A stretch of 64,000 nt of DNA from PALSA-505 sp963762615 (GCA_963762615.1 CAVXLG010000020.1:310001-374000), one strand, 5' to 3'. Counted from the stretch's first letter, positions 43,195-51,716 are shown. A program made the numbers and translations. The notes: generated by a model not told the origin, from the letters alone.

Positions 43195-43590
43195 ATGTCC
43201 CGCGGGGAAGGTGACGTGACCGATCCCTGGACTGCCCAGATGGAGGTGCTCGGCGCCTTCATCCGCAGCCAGCGCAAGCTCGCCCAGCTGTCGCTGCGCC
43301 AGATGGCCGAGCTGACGACCCTGTCCAACCCCTACCTCAGCCAGGTCGAGCGGGGCCGGCACCAGCCCTCGGTACGCGTGCTGAAGCTGATCGCCGAGGC
43401 GCTGAACATGTCCGCGGAGACGCTGCTCGAGCAGGCGGGCCTGCTCGACGGGCAGGGCCACGGCGGCGCCGATCCGGCCGATCACGTGCAGACCGCCATC
43501 TGGACCGACCAGCGGCTGACCCAGGAGCAGAAGGCGGCCCTGATCGCCGTCTACCGCAGCATGCTGCAGGCTAAGCCAGCCCAGGACTGA
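43195..43590 (+). CDS. XRE-family transcriptional regulator, probable PHA regulator
   Basis: A 131-residue DNA-binding protein with an HTH_3 domain (about residues 17-72): IRSQRKLAQLSLRQMAELTT, LSNPYLSQVERGRHQPS, V-R-V-L-K-L-I-A-E-A-L. A C-terminal segment (DQRLTQEQKAALIAVYRSML) probably dimerises. Regulators of this layout often sit beside phasin genes in actinobacteria. Start choice is between 43195 (GAAGGG 8 bases upstream) and a GTG at 43216. The 3' third of this gene and its terminator are duplicated at 53348-53527. It may bind the TTTTGCAAA palindrome in the phasin promoter, which is an inference. Confidence 0.8.
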   Translation: MSRGEGDVTDPWTAQMEVLGAFIRSQRKLAQLSLRQMAELTTLSNPYLSQVERGRHQPSVRVLKLIAEALNMSAETLLEQAGLLDGQGHGGADPADHVQTAIWTDQRLTQEQKAALIAVYRSMLQAKPAQD

Positions 43591-43635
43591 GCCTGCTTTC
43601 CGCGACCGGGCCCCGGCCGGTCCTGGAGCAGGCTC
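43589..43635 (+). terminator. Hairpin after the XRE gene
   Basis: Outer arms GAGCCTGCT (43589-43597) and AGCAGGCTC (43627-43635) pair, and the inner segment folds (GACCGG with CCGGTC). The same outer arms recur in the copy at 53491. Confidence 0.65.
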
Positions 43636-43766
43636 ATTCGTAGTGGGGGCGTGAGAACGAACTCACCGCCGGCGGCGCGGGCTCGCCCTCGGATCGCTGA
43701 GATCGTGACCGTGAAGGGCTTCCCGAGCCGAACCAGGATGTCGGTCGGGCGGCTCGGGGCCGGGGC

Positions 43767-45044
43767 TCAGCCCTCGGCCAGATAGCGGTACCGGTCGCGG
43801 AAGGCATCGGGCGTGAGCCCTGAGGCCGCTGCGATCGGGCGGAGCTTGTCAGGATCCTCGAGGTCCTCGCGGTCCAGCCGGATCATGTACTCGCGAGCCA
43901 CCCGGTATGAGCTTGACTCGACATTCACCAGCCGGATCCGCACCCGGCCCGTTTCGGGGTCGCTGAATGACCCGAAGGGCAGCGGCACCATCTGCCCTTC
44001 CTGGATCGTGATCATGCTGCCGGGTTCGTCGCCCTCCAGCACGTGCTTCAGGTAGTCGACGGCGCCGTAGCCGAGGTCGCGGGTGTACTCGATGTCGAAC
44101 GGGATGGGGGGCGCGCACCGGAGCTCGTAGCCGATGTTCTTGCCTTCGACCGTGACGTTCTGCCCGCGCTGTTTGAAGCGGTCCTTGACCTGCTTGGCCA
44201 GCAGCCGGTCCAGCTCGAGGTCGGCCAGCCGGATGTTGCCGTGCTCGTCTCGCTCGACCTCCGGCATGGCCTCCTGGAGTTCGTCCTGGGGCAGGCGCAG
44301 GCCGATCCCCTCAGCGAGCACCGCCACGCCGAAGGGGCGGCCGTGGGCGATCCGCTTGAGCATCGAGGTCTCGAGGACGTCCACCAGGCGCGACAGCCGG
44401 ACGGGCTCGTCGCGGGGGAACTCCTCGGCGATCATCGTGAGGGTGGCCCCAGCCGACTTCCCGATGCCCAGGGCCAGGTGGCCGGCCGAGCGGCCCATGG
44501 CCACCACCAGGTACCACCGCTGGGTGGTGATGGCGTCAGTCATCAGGTTGCTGACGAGCTGGACCCCCACGCTCCTCGCGGTCTCGAAGCCGAAGGTAGG
44601 CGCGCCGTCCGGTAGCGGCAGGTCGTTGTCGATGGTCTTCGGCACGTGCGCCACGCGCATGCCCCCTCCGGCCGCCGCGGCCAGCCGGGACGCCGAGAAC
44701 GCGGTGTCGTCCCCGCCGATCGTCACGAGCGCGTCGATCCCCAGCTTCTGCAGCGACTCGAGACAGGCGTGCAGCCTCCAGTCCGGGTCGGCGGCGTCCT
44801 CGTCTCGCACCGTCGGGTTGGCCCGGGAGGTCCGGATGACCGACCCGCCTTGAACGTGGATTCTCGATACGTCCGTGATGGACAGGGGCTGCGCCTCCTC
44901 GACCCGGCCCTCGATCAGGTGCTGGAACCCGTCCATGATCCCGAGGACGTCCCAGCCGGAGTTCCGGGCCTCGATCGTGGCTGCAGAGATGACCGAGTTC
45001 ATCCCCGGGGCGGGACCGCCGCCGCACAAGATCCCCAGCCTCAC
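43767..45044 (-). CDS. 6-phosphofructokinase, PPi-dependent signature
   Basis: A 425-residue phosphofructokinase. The nucleotide loop begins LGILCGGGPAPGMNSVIS. At 110-114 it reads GGDDT and at 135-141 PKTIDND. In ATP-dependent enzymes these are usually GGDGS/T and PGTIDND; the Asp and Lys are the hallmarks of pyrophosphate-dependent enzymes. Substrate motifs MGRSAGHLALGIG and GYELRCAPPIPFDIEYTRDL are present. Such enzymes work reversibly and save ATP. The start is a GTG at 45044, in front of LGILCGGG; the longer frame is Arg/Pro-rich noise. It lies 128 bases downstream of the HprK-like gene and probably shares its DosR-like promoter. The mycobacterial DosR regulon has a different phosphofructokinase, PfkB. 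Confidence 0.85.
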   Translation of the reverse strand: MRLGILCGGGPAPGMNSVISAATIEARNSGWDVLGIMDGFQHLIEGRVEEAQPLSITDVSRIHVQGGSVIRTSRANPTVRDEDAADPDWRLHACLESLQKLGIDALVTIGGDDTAFSASRLAAAAGGGMRVAHVPKTIDNDLPLPDGAPTFGFETARSVGVQLVSNLMTDAITTQRWYLVVAMGRSAGHLALGIGKSAGATLTMIAEEFPRDEPVRLSRLVDVLETSMLKRIAHGRPFGVAVLAEGIGLRLPQDELQEAMPEVERDEHGNIRLADLELDRLLAKQVKDRFKQRGQNVTVEGKNIGYELRCAPPIPFDIEYTRDLGYGAVDYLKHVLEGDEPGSMITIQEGQMVPLPFGSFSDPETGRVRIRLVNVESSSYRVAREYMIRLDREDLEDPDKLRPIAAASGLTPDAFRDRYRYLAEG

Positions 45045-45172
45045 CCCCCCATAGTCCCAGCAACCAGGCGACCCTGACAAACCGACCGGCCCTGGACCTG
45101 CGCCCATCCGGACCCGGACGGACGGCCTGGCCCGGTGCCGCCCCGCACACCCACGTCGGCATGCCGTCTGCC

Positions 45173-46216
45173 TCATTTCATGACCGCGGAGATGAAGGTG
45201 CCAGCCAGCGCCTCGGGTGTACCGCAGTTATTTATCCAAGACACCGTTGTACGGTTAAGAAGTCGCCGGTAGCGCCATTCTTCGCGCAACCTGTCATCTT
45301 CCGCCGTCAGGATCAGGGAGCCGTTAAAAAAAGCCTCGTGATGGTGAACGAAACCCAAGCCGCCCTCGCTTTCGAGCACCATGACAGCCTCGGCCCCCTG
45401 GGCCGGTGGCAGCCAGCCCGCAGTCTCCCGCACGACCACGGCCACATGCTCAACCACGGCCGCCGTGGTGCTCCACGCCGTCCCGTAGGTACCCTCCGGC
45501 GGCACCAGGACCCGGGCGGCCGGATCGGGTTCTGAGAGATCGCGCAGGTACGAGCCTGTCGGCGCGCTCGCGAAGAACCCAGGACAAAGGGCCAGGACAC
45601 TGCTGGCCTTCATGTGCAGCATCTTCTCCCCGGTGCTAACCGACGTCCCTGAACTCAGGGAAACGGCACCCCAGTCGTCGTTCATTACCGCTACCGGATA
45701 CCCAGGATGTCGCAACAGGCTGGCGACGAGCGTGGTCTTCCCCGCCCCGGAACTCCCCGTGATAACCACGCCCCGCCTGCCAGTCCCCGCACCGACAGAC
45801 AACGCGCATCCGTGCAAGAACACTATGTCGTCCCTGCTCACAGCGGAACAGATGCCACGCACACACACCTTAGCCAGCCGGTAGGAGCCGCATCCGAAGA
45901 CGACCATCATCTTGTGCTCCCGCGACCACCAGCGCGCCCCGTCCCATGCTCTATCAAGCCCATAGCTGCCCGCCGGCCGGGCCAGCGCATACAGCGTGGC
46001 GTCCGGCTCCTGACCCGTCCCGGCCTGAGCCCAGTTGGCGGCGAACATCCGGCTGATCCGTGCATTGTCAGAAACAAGGGCGACAACTAGCCGACCCCCA
46101 GGCACCCCGATCGACGCGAGCACCCGGTACGGAAGCCGCAGACCAGCCATCGCGCTCGGAAGGCCGGGTCTATGCTCGCGTACCGGCAACAGCGTGTCGT
46201 AATAGCTGACGCCCAT
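45173..46216 (-). CDS. HprK-like P-loop ATPase/kinase
   Basis: A 347-residue protein with a C-terminal HPr-kinase-like domain: Walker A VVITGSSGAGKTTLVASLL (about residues 155-173), then VAVMNDDWGAVSLSSGT (Walker-B-like Asp pair) and DDIVFLHGCALSVG before the P-loop. The N-terminal about 125 residues carry no motif I know. True HprK phosphorylates HPr of the PTS; distant relatives occur in many genomes without that role. No HPr gene is nearby. I prefer ATG 46216 over 46225 because GAGGGG lies 8 bases upstream. A DosR-like box is 72 bases upstream. Confidence 0.7.
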   Translation of the reverse strand: MGVSYYDTLLPVREHRPGLPSAMAGLRLPYRVLASIGVPGGRLVVALVSDNARISRMFAANWAQAGTGQEPDATLYALARPAGSYGLDRAWDGARWWSREHKMMVVFGCGSYRLAKVCVRGICSAVSRDDIVFLHGCALSVGAGTGRRGVVITGSSGAGKTTLVASLLRHPGYPVAVMNDDWGAVSLSSGTSVSTGEKMLHMKASSVLALCPGFFASAPTGSYLRDLSEPDPAARVLVPPEGTYGTAWSTTAAVVEHVAVVVRETAGWLPPAQGAEAVMVLESEGGLGFVHHHEAFFNGSLILTAEDDRLREEWRYRRLLNRTTVSWINNCGTPEALAGTFISAVMK

Positions 46217-46287
46217 CTCATCCACCCCTCACAAACAGCGTCGGGGGCCATCCGCTGCCAGGCACCGGCGTCAGCGGCTGCCCCTCG

Positions 46288-46301
46288 GCCTTTGGTCCCA
46301 C
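46288..46301. promoter_or_regulatory. DosR-like box upstream of HprK-like/PFK unit
   Basis: CGGCCTTTGGTCCC matches 8 of 10 fixed positions (reverse GGGACCAAAGGCCG). Confidence 0.55.
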
Positions 46302-46387
46302 GGGGAGGTGCCGAGCCAATCCAAGAGCCAGTGGCGGCGGCTGATGAGAACATGCCGGGCCGGCGCACACGTCAGCCGAGGCGGTCG

Positions 46388-48202
46388 TCAGCCGAGGCGC
46401 TCGACTAGCTCCTGGTGCAGGTGCCACAGCTGGGCGGGCAGGTGCCTGTGGAAGGTGCGGAAGAACTCGGGGATGTGCTCCGCCTCCAGCTTCCAGGCCT
46501 CGGTGTCCACCGTGAGGAGCAGAGCCAGGTCAGCCCAGCTGATGTCCAGGCCGTCGAGGTCCAGCGAGCCCGGCGCCGGGAGATAGCCGATCGGGGTCGC
46601 GGTGGCCATGGCGTCACCGGACAGCCGCTGAATGATCCACTTGAGCACCCGGATGTTGTCCCCGAAGCCGGGCCACACGAAGTTGCCGCTGGCGTTCTTG
46701 CGGAACCAGTTGACGTAGAACAGCCGCGGCAGCTTCGCAGGGTCGGCGGTCCGGCCGAGCTTCAGCCAGTAGGCGAAGTAGTCGCCCATGTTGTAGCCGC
46801 AGAACGGCAGCATCGCGAACGGGTCGTGCCGCAGCTCGCCGACCTTGCCCTCGGCGGCGGCAGTCTTCTCGGAGGCGACGTTGGCCCCGAGGAACACCCC
46901 GTGGTCCCAGTCGAAGGACTCGATCACCAGCGGCACGGTGCTGGCGCGCCTGCCGCCGAACAGGATCGCCGAGATCGGCACGCCCGCTGGGTCATCCCAC
47001 TCCGGCGCGATGATCGGGCACTGGCCGGCCGGGGTGGTGAACCGGGCGTTAGGGTGCGCCGCCGGCTCCGGGGAGCCCGGGGTCCAGTCCCGGCCCTTCC
47101 AGTCGATCAGGTGCGCCGGCGGCTCCTCGGTCAGGCCCTCCCACCACACATCCCCGTCGTCGGTCAGGGCGACGTTGGTGAAGATACTGTTGCCCCACAT
47201 GGCCGCGACCGCGTTGGCGTTGGTCTTGGTGCCGGTGCCGGGCGCGACGCCGAAAAAGCCGGCCTCCGGGTTGATCGCATACAGCCTGCCGTCGGCGCCG
47301 AATCGCATCCAGGCGATGTCGTCGCCGATGGTCTCGACCTTCCAGCCGGGGATGGTGGGCTGGAGCATGGCCAGGTTGGTCTTGCCGCACGCGGATGGGA
47401 AGGCCGCAGCGATGTACCTTGCCTCTCCCTCCGGCGGGGTGATCTTGAGGATGAGCATGTGCTCGGCCAGCCAGCCCTCATCGCGGGCCATCACCGAGGC
47501 GATCCGCAGCGCATAGCACTTCTTGCCTAGCAGCGCGTTCCCGCCGTATCCAGAGCCGTAGGACCAGATCTCCCGCGTCTCGGGGAAGTGCGAGATGTAC
47601 TTGGTCTGGTTGCAGGGCCACGGCACATCCGGCTGGCGGGGCTCCAGCGGGGCGCCGACCGAGTGGACGCATCGCACGAACGACCCGGTCTCCTTGATCA
47701 AACGCAGCGCCGACGTTCCCATCCTGGTCATGATCCGCATCGACACGGCCACGTAGGGCGAGTCAGTGACCTGCACCCCGAGCTGGGCGATGCTGCTGCC
47801 AAGCGGGCCCATGCAGAACGGGATCACGTACATGGTGCGGCCGCGCATGCAGCCGCCGAAAATCTCCGCGAAAGTCGTGCGCATCTCGCCAGGCGCGATC
47901 CAGTTGTTGGTCGGGCCCGCATCCTCTTCCCTCTCCGAGCAGATGAACGTGCGGTCCTCGACGCGTGCCACGTCACTGGGGTCAGAAGCGCAGTGGAAGC
48001 TGTTCGGGCGCAGCTTCGGGTTCAGCCGCGTGAACGTGCCGTTCTCGACGAGCAGGGTGGTCAGCCGTTCCCATTCGGCCTGCGAGCCGTCACACCAGAC
48101 AATGTCGTCAGGCTTGGTCAGCTCCGAGATGTCACGCACCCACTCGGCCACCTCGGGAAGGCTTGTTTCCGTTGGATCATCAATCAGACCTGCGCTGAAC
48201 AT
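46388..48202 (-). CDS. pckG: Phosphoenolpyruvate carboxykinase (GTP)
   Basis: A 604-residue GTP-dependent PEPCK converting oxaloacetate and GTP to PEP and CO2, or running in reverse to fix CO2. Motifs are the R-loop region SEREEDAGPTNNWIAPGEM, the P-loop FPSACGKTNLAML (about residue 270), ETIGDDIAWMRFGADGRLYA (Mn and Walker B), PEAGFFGVAPGTGTKTNANA (GTP/omega region), and NWFRKNASGNFVWPGFGDN. Length is normal. The ATG at 48202 has GGGAG 7 bases upstream; the ATG at 48208 overlaps that site. A 9/10 DosR-like box is upstream. Under hypoxia the reverse reaction can help redox balance through succinate. Confidence 0.93.
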   Translation of the reverse strand: MFSAGLIDDPTETSLPEVAEWVRDISELTKPDDIVWCDGSQAEWERLTTLLVENGTFTRLNPKLRPNSFHCASDPSDVARVEDRTFICSEREEDAGPTNNWIAPGEMRTTFAEIFGGCMRGRTMYVIPFCMGPLGSSIAQLGVQVTDSPYVAVSMRIMTRMGTSALRLIKETGSFVRCVHSVGAPLEPRQPDVPWPCNQTKYISHFPETREIWSYGSGYGGNALLGKKCYALRIASVMARDEGWLAEHMLILKITPPEGEARYIAAAFPSACGKTNLAMLQPTIPGWKVETIGDDIAWMRFGADGRLYAINPEAGFFGVAPGTGTKTNANAVAAMWGNSIFTNVALTDDGDVWWEGLTEEPPAHLIDWKGRDWTPGSPEPAAHPNARFTTPAGQCPIIAPEWDDPAGVPISAILFGGRRASTVPLVIESFDWDHGVFLGANVASEKTAAAEGKVGELRHDPFAMLPFCGYNMGDYFAYWLKLGRTADPAKLPRLFYVNWFRKNASGNFVWPGFGDNIRVLKWIIQRLSGDAMATATPIGYLPAPGSLDLDGLDISWADLALLLTVDTEAWKLEAEHIPEFFRTFHRHLPAQLWHLHQELVERLG

Positions 48203-48324
48203 TGCCATCTCCCTGCATACGACTTGCGGGCACAGAGAGCCATCGCGCCTGCAGTCACGACCCGGCCGACGGTTACGGCTAAGTCCACGCCACCCACTTT
48301 GCCCGGTTCAGTGTGGCCGGGACA

Positions 48325-48360
48325 CCGCCGAAAGTCCCGTATCCCCGGGACCTGGGTCGC
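48325..48360. promoter_or_regulatory. Pair of DosR-like boxes upstream of pckG
   Basis: GGGACCTGGGTCGC (48347-48360, 9/10) lies beside CCGCCGAAAGTCCC (48325-48338, 7/10). They are 123-145 bases upstream of the pckG start. Confidence 0.5.
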
Positions 48361-48401
48361 TGTGTCGCGCCTGGCCGGGCGATGCCGGGCACCGCCAGCG
48401 G

Positions 48402-48590
48402 CGCAACTGGTCCGCCGCACGGCGATCCGCGATACCGAGCTGAGCGGTCAGCGAACCGCCGAGGGAGACAAGGTGGTCGCCTTCCTCACCTCAGCCAACC
48501 GGGACAAGGACGTCTTCGCCGCGGCGCAGGAGTTCGACATCGGGCGCGACCCGAACCCCATGTCGGCGTCAGCGGCTCAGGACCACCTTG
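48402..48590 (+). pseudogene. Cytochrome P450 C-terminal fragment
   Basis: About 55 codons read rightward as LVRRTAIRDTELSGQ, T-A-E-G-D-K-V-V, FLTSANRDKDVFAAAQEFDI and G-R-D-P-N-P, the well-known P450 stretch before the heme loop. The frame then shifts and reads P-H-V-G-V-S-G-S-G-P-P before running into the tail of the dehydrogenase gene on the other strand. The heme-Cys is lost. It is a deletion scar between pckG and the dehydrogenase gene. Confidence 0.8.
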
Positions 48591-49609
48591 AGCGCTCCGG
48601 TGTCGCCTGCGCGAGCGAACACGTCGTAGGCCTCGGCGAAGTCGTCCAGGGCGAAATGATGCGTCACGAACCGTCCGGCGTCGATCTGCTGGGTAGTGAG
48701 CAGCCGGAGCAGGGTCGGGGTGGAATACGCGTCCACCAGGCCGGTCGTGACGGTGATGTTCCTGATCCATTGCTCTTCCAGGTGCAGGGTGGCGGGCTCG
48801 CCGTGCACCCCTATGTTGGCGATCCGCCCACCCGGCCGGGCCAGCGCAACGGCCAGCTCGAAGGTGGCCGGAACGCCGACGGCCTCGATCGTCACGTCGG
48901 CACCCAGCCCGTCAGTCAGGGACTGGATCACACTCAAGGGGTCCTGGCGGCCGTTGTTAACGGTGACGTCCGCGCCGAACTGCTTTGCCGCCTCGAGGCG
49001 GCTGTCGGCCAGGTCGATGGCGACAATGTGGCTCGGGCTGAACAAGCGCGCGCCCATGATGGCAGACAGGCCGACGGGGCCCGACCCGACGACCGCGACC
49101 ACATCACCCGGCCGGACACTGCCGTTGAGGACGCCAACCTCATAGCCAGTCGGCAGGATATCCGCCAGCATGAGAATTTCCTCGTCGGTGACATCACCGG
49201 GCACCCGGTAGGTCGATAGGTCGGCGAACGGCACCCGGACATACTCGGCCTGAGTCCCGTCGATCTTGTGGCCGAGGATCCAGCCGCCGCCGCCGAGGCA
49301 CTGCCCGCCCCGGCCCTCGCGGCAGAACCGGCAGGTCCCGCACGCGGTGATACACGAGACAAGCACCCGGTCGCCGGGCCTGACAGTCTTCACGCCGCTG
49401 CCGACCGCGTCGACGGTGCCGACGGCCTCGTGGCCAAGGATCCGCCCGTCGGTCACGGCCGGCACGTCGCCCTTGAGAATATGAAGATCCGTACCGCAGA
49501 TGGTCACGGCGTCGACGCGGACGACCGCGTCCGTGTCCTCGGTGACCTGCGGCTTCTGCACTTCTTCCCAGGCCTTCTGGCCAGGTCCGTGATAGACAAG
49601 CGCTCGCAT
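48569..49609 (-). CDS. Zinc-dependent alcohol dehydrogenase, second type
   Basis: A 346-residue medium-chain dehydrogenase of the threonine-dehydrogenase/isopropanol-dehydrogenase-like branch. Catalytic zinc residues are in VDAVTICGTDLHILKGD and GRILGHEAVGTVDAVG; the structural zinc loop is CGTCRFCREGRGGQC. The cofactor motif is VAVVGSGPVGLSAIMGARL, followed by A-I-D-L-A-D-S-R, which favours NAD(H). The start at 49609 has GGGAGAA upstream. A DosR-like box at 49673 is 64 bases before it. It differs clearly from the AdhP-type enzyme at 36721, so the island has two alcohol dehydrogenases. Confidence 0.87.
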   Translation of the reverse strand: MRALVYHGPGQKAWEEVQKPQVTEDTDAVVRVDAVTICGTDLHILKGDVPAVTDGRILGHEAVGTVDAVGSGVKTVRPGDRVLVSCITACGTCRFCREGRGGQCLGGGGWILGHKIDGTQAEYVRVPFADLSTYRVPGDVTDEEILMLADILPTGYEVGVLNGSVRPGDVVAVVGSGPVGLSAIMGARLFSPSHIVAIDLADSRLEAAKQFGADVTVNNGRQDPLSVIQSLTDGLGADVTIEAVGVPATFELAVALARPGGRIANIGVHGEPATLHLEEQWIRNITVTTGLVDAYSTPTLLRLLTTQQIDAGRFVTHHFALDDFAEAYDVFARAGDTGALKVVLSR

Positions 49610-49672
49610 GAGCTTCTCCCGCTTCCATTGAGATCGGATCACCAGCCTGCACGCCGCCATACTCGGGCGGCA

Positions 49673-49686
49673 GAGGCTTAAGTCCT
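49673..49686. promoter_or_regulatory. DosR-like box upstream of the second alcohol dehydrogenase
   Basis: GAGGCTTAAGTCCT matches 7 of 10 fixed positions. Extended to the left as CAGAGGCT it is nearly the same as the box before cytochrome b (55546). Confidence 0.5.
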
Positions 49687-49689
49687 GTA

Positions 49690-49985
49690 GTGGCCGAGCG
49701 CGACTTCCTTCCCGGCGAAGGCGCAGACTGGATCGACGAGATCCGCCACCAGCTGACCGAACTCCGTCTGCGCCCTGGAATGCTTCGCGGCAGCCGGGCT
49801 GGGCCTCGGCGGAACCGAACTCGCCGCCACGGTCCGGGCCGGCCGCCAGCTCACCCGCCTGGCTCCTTTGCGGGAAAGCGGCTACCGCGACCTCGTGCAG
49901 GCCCTCGCCGCCCAAGACAACCCGGCCGAAGCCCTCAGCGTTTACGGCCAGCTCAGCGATTGCCGCGGCCGGCCGGGGCCGAATG
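49690..49985 (+). pseudogene. SARP/AfsR-type bacterial transcriptional activator domain remnant
   Basis: The segment reads AERDFLPGEGADWIDEIRHQ, L-T-E-L-R-L-R, shifts frame, then continues ALECFAAAGLGLGGTELAAT, TRLAPLRESGYRDLVQALAA and NPAEALSVYGQL. This is the BTAD helical-repeat domain of SARP-family regulators, which control secondary metabolism. The N-terminal DNA-binding domain and everything downstream are missing. With the P450 scrap it may be what is left of a metabolite cluster. Confidence 0.8.
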
Positions 49986-50054
49986 TCCCTCCCCAGGCCC
50001 GCCGAGGCGCCCCGAGCGAGCGGACAGCACAGGTACGCCACTGGTTGCCGATCG

Positions 50055-50068
50055 CGGACGAAGGTCCC
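50055..50068. promoter_or_regulatory. DosR-like box upstream of Acg copy 3
   Basis: CGGACGAAGGTCCC matches 9 of 10 fixed positions. It also overlaps a separate inverted repeat, CGAAGGTC (50059-50066) with GACCTTCG (50079-50086). It is 93 bases upstream of the start at 50162. Confidence 0.62.
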
Positions 50069-50161
50069 GCCGGGCACCGACCTTCGGACCTGCCCTGTGA
50101 CCTCGGCCGGGCGTCGGCTGGTGACATCGGCAGTACTGCTCGCTGCGACCTGGGAGGAGTC

Positions 50162-51220
50162 ATGGACATTCTCTCGTTGCCGGGCGAAGGCCTGGTCGGG
50201 CCGGCGCCGCTGACCGCGGAGGAGATTGCCGCCTACGTTGTAGGGGCGGCGGTGTGGGCTCCTTCGGTGCACAACACCCAGCCATGGTGGTTCAGCGCCC
50301 GCGGGCAGGAGATCAGCCTGCGCGCCGACGCCGGCCGGCAGTTGACGGTGGCCGACCCGGCCGGCCGCGAGATGATGATCAGCTGCGGCTCCGCGCTGTT
50401 TACTGCCCGGCTCGCCCTGCGCTCGCTCGGCTACATTCCCGAGACTTGCGTTCTGCCTGATCCCGGCGAGCCTTTGCTGGTCGCCCGGGTGAGCTGGCAG
50501 CGAGAGGCGGCTCCCGCCGAGTATGAGCGGCGGCTGTTCAGCCAGGTGCTGCTACGGCGGACGCATCGTGGCGGTTTCGATCCCCTGCCGGTTGCGCCGG
50601 AACTCCTTACCGCATTGCAAGCGGGCGCCGGGCGGGACGGGGCAAAGCTGCGCATTATCGACGGCGAGGGGAGCCGGGCGGTGCTCGCCGCGGTCGTCGA
50701 GGCAGCCGAGCGCGCGCTGCGGCTCGACAGCGGGTGTGTGCAGGAACTGGCCACCTGGACGTCGCCGCCGGGCAGCACTCGGTGCGACGGGGTGCCGCAT
50801 ACCGCCTACCCGGCGCGGCCTGAGCGTACCTACCCGCACTTTCCCAGCCGGGACTTCGCCCATGGCCATCGGTGGGGTGCCGCCTCCTGGTCCAGCCCGT
50901 CGGCGTACCGGTCGGCGGGTGTGGTCTGCCTGCTGACGACCACCGGTGACCGCCCGGTGGACTGGGTGAACGCCGGGCAGGCGCTGCAACGGGTGCTGCT
51001 TACCAGCGCCACCCGCGGGGTGGCGGCAGCGCTGCACAGCCAGCCGGTTGAGCGTGCCTGGTTGCGCGAATTCATCCGCACTCAGCTGAGTGATGGCGCC
51101 TACCCGCAGCTGGTGCTCCGGCTGGGGACCGTCATCCAGACCGCGGTCAGCGTCCGGCGCCCGCCCGCCACCGTCCTGTTCGCAGCCGGCGGCGAACATC
51201 TCACCATCAGCCATGAATGA
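50162..51220 (+). CDS. Acg-family nitroreductase-like flavoprotein (copy 3)
   Basis: A 352-residue Acg-type protein with AAVWAPSVHNTQPWWFSARG, M-M-I-S-C-G-S-A-L-F-T, VLLRRTHRGGFDPLPVAPEL and VDWVNAGQALQRVLLTSATR. It keeps the family layout but differs enough from copies 1 and 2 to be an independent old paralogue. The start has GGGAGGAG upstream. Its 3' end overlaps the next gene by 8 bases, and that gene overlaps the following one by 16, so the three form a tight operon: Acg, PNPOx protein, GCS2 ligase. Confidence 0.88.
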   Translation: MDILSLPGEGLVGPAPLTAEEIAAYVVGAAVWAPSVHNTQPWWFSARGQEISLRADAGRQLTVADPAGREMMISCGSALFTARLALRSLGYIPETCVLPDPGEPLLVARVSWQREAAPAEYERRLFSQVLLRRTHRGGFDPLPVAPELLTALQAGAGRDGAKLRIIDGEGSRAVLAAVVEAAERALRLDSGCVQELATWTSPPGSTRCDGVPHTAYPARPERTYPHFPSRDFAHGHRWGAASWSSPSAYRSAGVVCLLTTTGDRPVDWVNAGQALQRVLLTSATRGVAAALHSQPVERAWLREFIRTQLSDGAYPQLVLRLGTVIQTAVSVRRPPATVLFAAGGEHLTISHE

Positions 51221-51716
51221 AAGACCGGGGCGCCAGGTTCGCTGGCAGGAGCTGTCCAAGTCCGACTGCTTCCAGCTGCTGGCCCGGCAGCATCTGGGCC
51301 GGGTGGCTGTCGTGGACGACCGCGGGCCAGTCGTGTTTCTCATCAACTTCGTCTTCGACCGCCACATGGTGGTGTTCCGTACCGACGCGGGAACCAAGCT
51401 AGACGCCGCGTGCCGTGGCAGCCGGGTCGCGTTCGAGGTCGATGGGACCGACGCCGAGGCTCACACCGGCTGGAGCGTCGTGATCCGCGGTGAGGCCGTG
51501 GAGGTCACCGACCCGGCAGAGCTGGCACGCCTGGGCAAGCTGCCGCTGGACCCGTGGGCACCGGGCGCCAAGACCCATTACGTGCGCATCCTGCCCGCGG
51601 TGCTGACAGGCCGGCGGATCTCGGCACCGGGCGGCCCTTCGCATCGGGGCGGCGAACCACAGCCGGAGCCGCAAACGGCCCAAGACGGTGAGGTCCGGCC
51701 ATGGGAACCGGCATAG
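51213..51716 (+). CDS. Pyridoxamine 5'-phosphate oxidase-fold flavoprotein
   Basis: A 167-residue split-barrel protein: ELSKSDCFQLLARQHLGRVA, GPVVFLINFVFDRHMVVFRT, D-A-A-C-R-G-S-R-V-A-F-E-V-D, GWSVVIRGEAVEVTDPAELA and THYVRILPAVLTGRRI. It belongs to the same small flavin/F420/heme-binding group as the protein encoded at 6718 and mycobacterial Rv0080. It overlaps both neighbours and is therefore translationally coupled to an Acg protein and a glutamate-cysteine-ligase-like enzyme. The trio suggests a flavin-thiol redox role in dormancy. Confidence 0.83.
   Translation: MNERPGRQVRWQELSKSDCFQLLARQHLGRVAVVDDRGPVVFLINFVFDRHMVVFRTDAGTKLDAACRGSRVAFEVDGTDAEAHTGWSVVIRGEAVEVTDPAELARLGKLPLDPWAPGAKTHYVRILPAVLTGRRISAPGGPSHRGGEPQPEPQTAQDGEVRPWEPA

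Noticed and set aside
47588..48380. Long rightward frame opposite pckG
   Set aside because: It is antisense to a complete PEPCK. Only the later part (from about 48402) carries a real P450 fragment.
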